Shown here piece after piece: positions 58,006 through 64,000 of a stretch of DNA of 64,000 bases; position 1 is the stretch's first letter, and every line of letters starts with the position of its first letter. Under the pieces are notes generated by a model, which saw nothing but the letters and a program-made list of their open reading frames with translations, ran no database searches and was not told the DNA's origin. A program made the translations under genes and the position numbers. Source of the stretch: Ecdyonurus torrentis (taxonomy: Eukaryota; Arthropoda; Insecta; Ephemeroptera; Heptageniidae); contig OX439136.1 in NCBI GenBank assembly GCA_949318235.1, positions 1,125,919 to 1,189,918 of the forward strand, in the 5' to 3' direction.

Positions 58006-58360
58006 GAACCCAACGATCCCAGTCTCCAACGTGCATAGGATCCAAAATACGCCCTCTTGAGTAAGAGTGGGGGTTATGGGCGGGCAAAGCAGTTGATTGA
58101 CGTAAAAAGTCTGGCAACATTGTCCTTTGGATCCTAAAATCCTTGGACTCTGTTAACATATTTATAGTTATTTACTTTAGTTTTATATAAAAAATAAAAT
58201 ATGTACATATTTGGATCCTATGCCCATTGGATACTGTTGTCAATGTTGTCATTGGGCATTTTATAAACATTTTTTAACATTGTTCAATGGATCCTAAAAT
58301 CCTTGGACTCTGCTGACATATATTATATATTTATTTATTTAATTTTAATTTTTATTTATA
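58006..58360. repeat. Direct repeat with GGATCCTAAAATCCTTGGAC blocks
   Basis: TGGATCCTAAAATCCTTGGA occurs at about 58129 and 58290, each preceded by ACATTGT and followed by CTCTG(T/C)T(A/G)ACATAT. Further GGATCC units lie at 58038 and 58215. Probably a decayed element. Confidence 0.65.
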
Positions 58361-59147
58361 TTTAATTATTTAATATTTAATTCAGACGGTATTACATTTC
58401 AACTAAAAAAGTGACAGTATCAAACGTAATATGAAATTCTTTATTAAATTATTGTTTTTTTTTGTTGTTTGTACCATTTTTTTATTGTTTTCATTAAGCT
58501 GCAAGCATTTTAATAAGTATTTTGGGCAATTTCATAACCCAAAATAAGATAATATAATTTGAAAAGCAGATACTGTAAATAAATAAAATTTTATCGGGTT
58601 TATGATTCAATCATTTTATTTAAAAATGCGTTACAAATTGGTTACATTTTTTATAAAAATTATAAGTTTACTTTGAATATATAGTTACTATTTGCATAAA
58701 GAACAGGTAATTTAAAACCCTTTGTAATCAAAAAAAGAACTTGTACATTTAAAATATGCAACACTTTGGTTTTTGTTCTTCAACAGAGTTTTGCTTTCTA
58801 ATTGTAGGTAGAAACATTATATAATATGCAAATAATTTTTAAAAATACCAAGCCTCTAAAATTGAAATGCAACAATTTTCTATGGTTTCTGAACAAAGTT
58901 GCTTTCTAATTTTAAGTGCCAATCAAAGCTAAAATTATTTTATTTAAATAAATACCTATTATACTGATACCTATAATAATGTATTTTCAAAAAACATTAT
59001 ACCTAAAATTTAAAATTAACCTAGAAATTAAAAGTTAATTGAAAGTAAAAATTAAAGATGTGAAATATTTTTTAACTATGGAGGTAAAAAAATATTAGAT
59101 TTCTCACAAAGAGGCGTATATAGTCCAAGATAGTATTAAACTTATTT
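58361..59147. other. AT-rich sequence, no gene recognised
   Basis: Contains two loose copies of a CAACAGAGTTTTGCTTTCTAATT / GAACAAAGTTGCTTTCTAATT-type block (about 58781 and 58892). No ORF. Confidence 0.35.
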
Positions 59148-59155
59148 CCGAGATG

Positions 59156-60313
59156 CAGTCTTGGGTTCGATACCCAACATTTCTATAACGATAACGATAC
59201 TATATACTATATTCTAGCCTCACACTATAATGATAACGATATCGATACTTTTTATTTTTTTGAAACTATAACGATAATTTCACGATAACGATACTATTTT
59301 TTCCAAATTTTTAGTAACATCATATATGTATTTTTTTTAATTATAGAATAGTAATAAGAATGATAAAATTGCACTGATAAGTTGTACTGTACGTTTAAGA
59401 TTTTATATAACATACTTTGCATATTTGCAACTTTGTATAATAGATAAAAACAGAATCGGTGCGAAGAGACATGTTATGACTTAAAAATTACTTCTAATAT
59501 AAACTCAAAACTTTTATAGACTTTTTATTGCAATTTTTGTTAAGGAAATATAATTACAAATAAATCTATAATAGCAAATCCATTTAGATATATATCAACA
59601 CTTATACTATACAATAGTGTATTTAAAATTTTTACTTTAAACTCAGGCAATATAACAAAAACACTATGGACATACTAACTGGATGTCAATCAACTTGGCG
59701 CCGCGGCAAATTTCATTGATTTGAGCAATGTAATTCTTATTATTTAAAAAAAAAAAAAAAAGGGGGAAATACTATATAAAAGCAATTGAACAATGAAAAG
59801 AAAACGTATAATATATTAATCCTAGAAGCCGTTCTTCTTCTTTTTTTCATTTCTTTTCTTTTTAATATATATTTCGGCAAAGATTATAAAAATGTAACTG
59901 TATTTGTTTTATATTTTATATAAAGTGATTCCTAGAAAATTTATTTTTAGTATTTTCCAAACAATATGTTTATAGAAGACAGTTTTGTGCGTATTGTCTA
60001 CTGACTATCTGTGAGCAGGTGTTGATATTATTCTGTATCTGCTATTCATAATCATACTCTGTACCTGGTTTTTCTCTTTTTCTTGTTTTTTATGCACTTT
60101 TTATGCATTTATTTTATGCATTATTATTATTTTTCATTCTCTGAGTGAGTAAATTTTTAAAAGTATCGTTATCGAAATTGACGATAATCGTAGTAATAAA
60201 TATTAATCTATATAACTATAACGATAGTTTTTGCAAAAGTGTTAATCTATATTCTATACTATATCTATAACGAACTATAGTTATCGTGTTTTCGATAATC
60301 GACCCCAAGACTG
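59156..60313. mobile_element. hAT-type non-autonomous element with AACGAT subterminal repeats
   Basis: Ends CAGTCTTGGGTTCGAT and ATCGACCCCAAGACTG. An exact 8 bp duplication CCGAGATG sits at 59148-59155 and 60314-60321. Both subterminal zones carry many (T)AACGATA / TATCGTTA units on either strand (at least six on the left, five on the right). hAT elements use such clustered motifs as transposase binding sites; that role here is inferred. The 0.8 kb core is AT-rich with no ORF. Confidence 0.93.
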
Positions 60314-60409
60314 CCGAGATGCTTGCATATTAATTTTTTAAATATTTGTTCAAAGCTTTAGGCAACAACAACAACATAAACTTGAAGAAGAAGAAAAAAA
60401 ATAACAAGG

Positions 60410-60714
60410 AATGGAAAGGAAAGGAAAGGAAAGGAAAGGAAAGGAAAGGAAAGGAAAGGAAAGGAAAGGAAAGGAAAGGAAAGGAAAGGAAAGGAAAGGA
60501 AAGGAAAGGAAAGGAAAGGAAAGGAAAGGAAAGGAAAGGAAAGGAAAGGAAAGGAAAGGAAAGGAAAGGAAAGGAAAGGAAAAGGAAAGGAAAGGAAAGG
60601 AAAGGAAAGGAAAGGAAAGGAAAGGAAAGGAAAGGAAAGGAAAGGAAAGGAAAGGAAAGGAAAGGAAAGGAAAGGAAAGGCAAGGAAAGGAAAGGAAAGG
60701 AAAGGAAAGGAAAG
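60410..60714. repeat. (GGAAA)n pentanucleotide array
   Basis: About 60 units of pure purine strand with one phase slip (an extra A near 60580) and one G-to-C change near 60680. Long homopurine/homopyrimidine mirror sequence of this kind can adopt triplex structure. Confidence 0.98.
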
Positions 60715-60931
60715 GGTTACTATGAGTTTTTTTTTTTTTTTTTTAGAGTCGCAAAGATTGCAAGTATTATTAAATTATATGTAGAACAGGAAAAGAAGCA
60801 TTTTACTAAAAATCCGGACTCTATAGCATAATATATAGCATATTATAGCATATTTTATACAAGCTAAAATAAATATTGCATTGCATTTTTTTTCTTGGAC
60901 AATGTGCTTAAAATTTAAAGTATACTGGCTG

Positions 60932-61124
60932 TTATAGTTGCTCAGTGACCCAGTCGGGATAACCGAGATGCGTGTTCTTTATCTCCTTGTATGTCTTCAC
61001 AACGATTCGAGTCCCACGTTGGACGTACATGGAAGCCTGACGATGCAACCAAAGTGAGACGAGAAACGTCGTGAAGACAACAAGGAGAAAAACAACACCG
61101 GCGACGGTTATCCCAACAGGATTA
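60932..61124 (-). CDS. Terminal exon of an unidentified membrane protein (partial gene C)
   Basis: Markedly less AT-rich than its surroundings. An acceptor-like TTTCTCTAATCTCAG precedes 61124; the exon opens in phase 2 (one base completes the codon) and encodes 63 residues to a stop at 60932. It reads NPVG, then a hydrophobic span (ITVAGVVFLLVVFTTFLVSL), WLHRQASMYVQRGTR and a tail KTYKEIKNTHLGYPDWVTEQL. A single membrane helix followed by a basic cytoplasmic-type tail suggests the C-terminus of a type I or small membrane protein. The open frame extends to an ATG at 61159 if unspliced. Upstream exons would lie beyond 61.2 kb; none was identified. Family not recognised. Confidence 0.5.
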
Positions 61125-61539
61125 CTGAGATTAGAGAAACTCACATAAAATATATACATCTAACCGTGAAAGCCTGTACACCAATATTATATTATATAAA
61201 AATATACTATGTTCTTTGCAAATGATAGGATGCAAATTTTAATAAATAAGAAATAAAATTTCTTATTGACAGGCAGTTCATAATATACTAACATAATTAT
61301 CTTCAAGCTTTCGTCTTAACAATATAATACTGATAAAAAAAATTGTATTAGTCGTAAGGGGTTCCAGAAAAAGAAATAGCAGTACAAAATTTATGATTCT
61401 TATGGAGAATAGTTTTAAATTGCAGGGTCAAATAATAAAAAATAAAAAAATCTAAATTTGAATCGCATACAGCATGCAGTATAAAATATGCATTAACTGT
61501 CAATACTTTAAATTTTGGAACCTAGGATGACTCGCTACA

Positions 61540-62640
61540 TGGAAAACTCGCGACAGACAGTTAGTAACAGATTATTTGATACATGCGTATGTATGATATG
61601 CTAGTATGCTACTGGATTAAATTCGCGACCGGACAATTTGGGACAACGAATTATTCGCAACAGCAGAAAATTCGTAAAAGCGTATATTTATTTTGTGATC
61701 AGTGATTGACCACCCGAACTATTAAAATTGTAAATTATCATAAAGTTTAATACTATCATAAAGTTTATCATAATAAAGTAAATGAAAATTAACTTTTAAT
61801 TTTTATATAAATTTTGAATGGATGATTTGCTATGATTTTTTTTATTTGTTGCAACGTATAAGTGAAAACGATTTTTCCATATAAGAAATGCATTAAGAAT
61901 ATTTAAAATTATTGTAAATAGTTCGTTCATTGCAAGTGGTTCATTGTTAAAGTTATGTAAAATGTAATGTAAATAATGAGAAACACCATTACATAGGAAA
62001 CACTAAAAAAAATGGAGTATATTATAATTTTGTTGCATTTTAAAAGAGAGGATATTGTCCTGAATCAATATTATATACGAAACTTTTATTTTTTAGTTCA
62101 TTAATTTTTTTTTATTAATTTTTGAAAGTCACGAAATGACGTGATAGGCGTTAGCTTTTTCCTATGGCCACATACCACCCGTGACGTCATTTTTCAATTT
62201 TCCAAAATTAATTAAAAATACTTAATGATAATTAGAAATTTGAATATCTACTGATGCAAAAAGAAGTTCTTTTTTAGAATATAAAATAAAATTACCCACT
62301 TTTTTTTTTTTTTTTTTTGTTAGTCATTGCATCGCCTCATTTTGTTGCAATGTACTGTATTTGTCTATTTCAACATTATTCATTAAACACACGCGCATAG
62401 TAAAAATGTTAATTTATAAATTCAATTTTAATCCCTATATTAACATTTTTTTAATTATATAGCTGATCAGTGATCAGTTATATAGGTAATAAGAGATTTT
62501 GTCCACTGTAGCAAATCGTCCGTTGTTGCAAATTGTCCGTTCGCCAACCATCCGCATTAGCAAATTGTCGTCTCTCGAATTGTCAGTCACGAATCCTCGA
62601 TCCTTTTAACGAATCGTCCGGTTAATTTGGCTTACGATCA
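61540..62640. repeat. Possible decayed element with GACAATTTG-type inverted motifs
   Basis: Left cluster ATTCGCGACCGGACAATTTG, GACAACGAATTATTCGCAAC; right cluster GCAAATCGTCCGTTGTTGC, AAATTGTCCGTTCG, TTAACGAATCGTCCGG. The motifs are inverted between clusters, as expected for subterminal repeats, but no precise ends or target duplication were found. Confidence 0.45.
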
Positions 62641-63109
62641 GTCAATTTTTAATTATTTAAAAAAAATCCTAAATGAAGTATTTTATTCATATTTTTTAAT
62701 ATAAAGTGATGTCAATTTTTCCTATATATTTTAGTGGTGATTATAATATAATAAGTGGCAAGTTTAAATTGTCGTCCAGCAAGATATTGTTATTCACCCT
62801 AATGTTAGACTGACCACAAAATACTCGTAATATAGGTGCGCCCCGTTATTGTCGTATAGAACTTTCAGGTAAAATTTATAAAAGTCCAAATTTACCGTAA
62901 TTAAACAATAGAGCACGAATCGCCACATTTCACTTAAAGACAATGTTAACTTTGCCCATAGTTAAAAAAATTTATTTTAAATTATTACTGCATATTACAT
63001 GGTATACATAAAGACTGAAAGCTCTACGGTTGATAATATAATAAGATATATACGTATTTTGGAAGTTTTGTGGTTTAATCGTTTTTTTTTATATTATAGT
63101 TTATGCTGT

Positions 63110-63144
<35 letters not shown>

Positions 63145-64000
63145 TAATTGAGCAAGCCCATATTCAGCACAATTTGTTGCAAGTAGCATAGTGTATGATG
63201 TTCTTCTAAATAAGTAAAATACGAACCATAATTATTATGTCGTATATATAGCATAATTATTTATGTTGTTCTAAATTTTTTATCATTATCTATAGATAGC
63301 GTATACGCTATAATGATATAAATGCAGCAGAAGCATAAATTACGTAATTAATTCTTTCCGTGTGTAATAATATCAAAATAAAACAAATATACCGATAATA
63401 TGGCATAATTAGCAAATCTACTCTGTGTTGCTATTTTAATATGTTATATAAACATTTATGCTGTTCAGAATATTTTTATGTTCTACGGGTAAATATTATT
63501 TAATAATGCATAAGTTATGTTGTTTTTATCATATTATAATAAGATCGAATAAGATTCGAATGTTGCATGGCTAGTATAGTTATCTCATAAAGTTGTTAAT
63601 TATTTTGGGATAATTTGTCCCACAATTTTTTGTTGTGAAAAGAACAATTGTAACGTAATTTATGCTGCATTTATATCGTAGCCTAAATGTTATACATAAT
63701 GGGAACAGGATAAATAATTATGTTAATTATATAGACAATATTGGATATAATTTTATATTATGCAACTTATGACTTTTATCTTTCATACGATAATATTTTT
63801 ATTTTATGTATTTGGTAATGTATTCAATAATATATTATTCTATTATAAATTCTATTATGTATATTATCCTCATATTTGTATCTTATAATTAATGTACTGT
63901 ACTGTGTGTACCATATACCATAATGTATTGATGGACAAATAAATTGTCTGATTTTGGTTAACAATTTAACTAAACTAAAAAAAAAATAAGAAAAAATAAA
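62641..64000. other. AT-rich sequence, no gene recognised
   Basis: Includes a ~28 bp poly-A at about 63113-63140 and recurrent GCATAATTAT(T)TATG-like words. No ORF over 60 codons. Confidence 0.4.

Noticed and set aside
60330..60831. 161-codon ORF of KGKER repeats and its Phe/Ser/Leu-rich reverse
   Set aside because: Artefact of the GGAAA pentamer array.

Overview
This is an AT-rich invertebrate (metazoan) nuclear window. Host sequence is sparse and nearly all recognisable content is mobile DNA and simple repeats. The metazoan assignment rests on two CR1-like (APE endonuclease plus reverse transcriptase) LINEs, pogo-, hAT-, piggyBac- and mariner-like DNA elements, and spliced exon fragments with GT-AG borders, including an intron-bearing eIF4A pseudogene. 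There is no operon-like gene packing, rRNA gene or CRISPR array. The phylum cannot be fixed from the sequence; arthropod, mollusc or cnidarian all remain possible.

Layout. 0-1.5 kb: a tail of an interspersed repeat and a ~1.1 kb pogo-like MITE. 2.6-7.1 kb: an old, heavily mutated CR1-like LINE (minus strand), split by a 1.2 kb DNA element that left a clean TA duplication. 8.3-13.1 kb: nested DNA transposons, with a piggyBac-type TTAA element inside a second TTAA element inside an element with CAGTGGCGTGCGGT ends. 13.7-14.8 kb: mariner-superfamily transposase remnant and a ~314 bp tandem duplication. 16.8-18.1, 21.5, 22.8-23.8 and 26.7-27.0 kb: foldback elements. 28.1-30.3 kb: a duplicated segment, a MITE in a CT tract and the eIF4A pseudogene. 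30.7-32.7 kb: a 2 kb palindrome carrying two further palindromic insertions. 32.7-34.3 kb: a ~113 bp minisatellite. 34.7-39.7 kb: two related CAGT...ACTG foldbacks with CT/GA arms. 40.3-52.5 kb: two divergent, spliced, predicted small single-pass membrane protein genes. 46.6-49.0 kb: a repeat copy holding a hAT MITE, then a mariner-type relic. 53.0-57.7 kb: a nearly intact CR1-like LINE (minus) with an intact ORF1 and an ORF2 broken by one in-frame TAG. 59.1-60.3 kb: a hAT-type element with a perfect 8 bp target duplication. 60.4-60.7 kb: a GGAAA pentamer tract. 60.9-61.1 kb: a terminal exon encoding a membrane span and basic tail. The rest is AT-rich sequence without recognisable genes.

The most notable biology: both LINEs carry a hydrophobic leader followed by a 2A-like ...NPGP motif, in ORF1 of one and ahead of the endonuclease in the other. 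Several insertions are documented by paralogous empty sites within the same window. Three short spliced membrane-protein gene models have no family I recognise.
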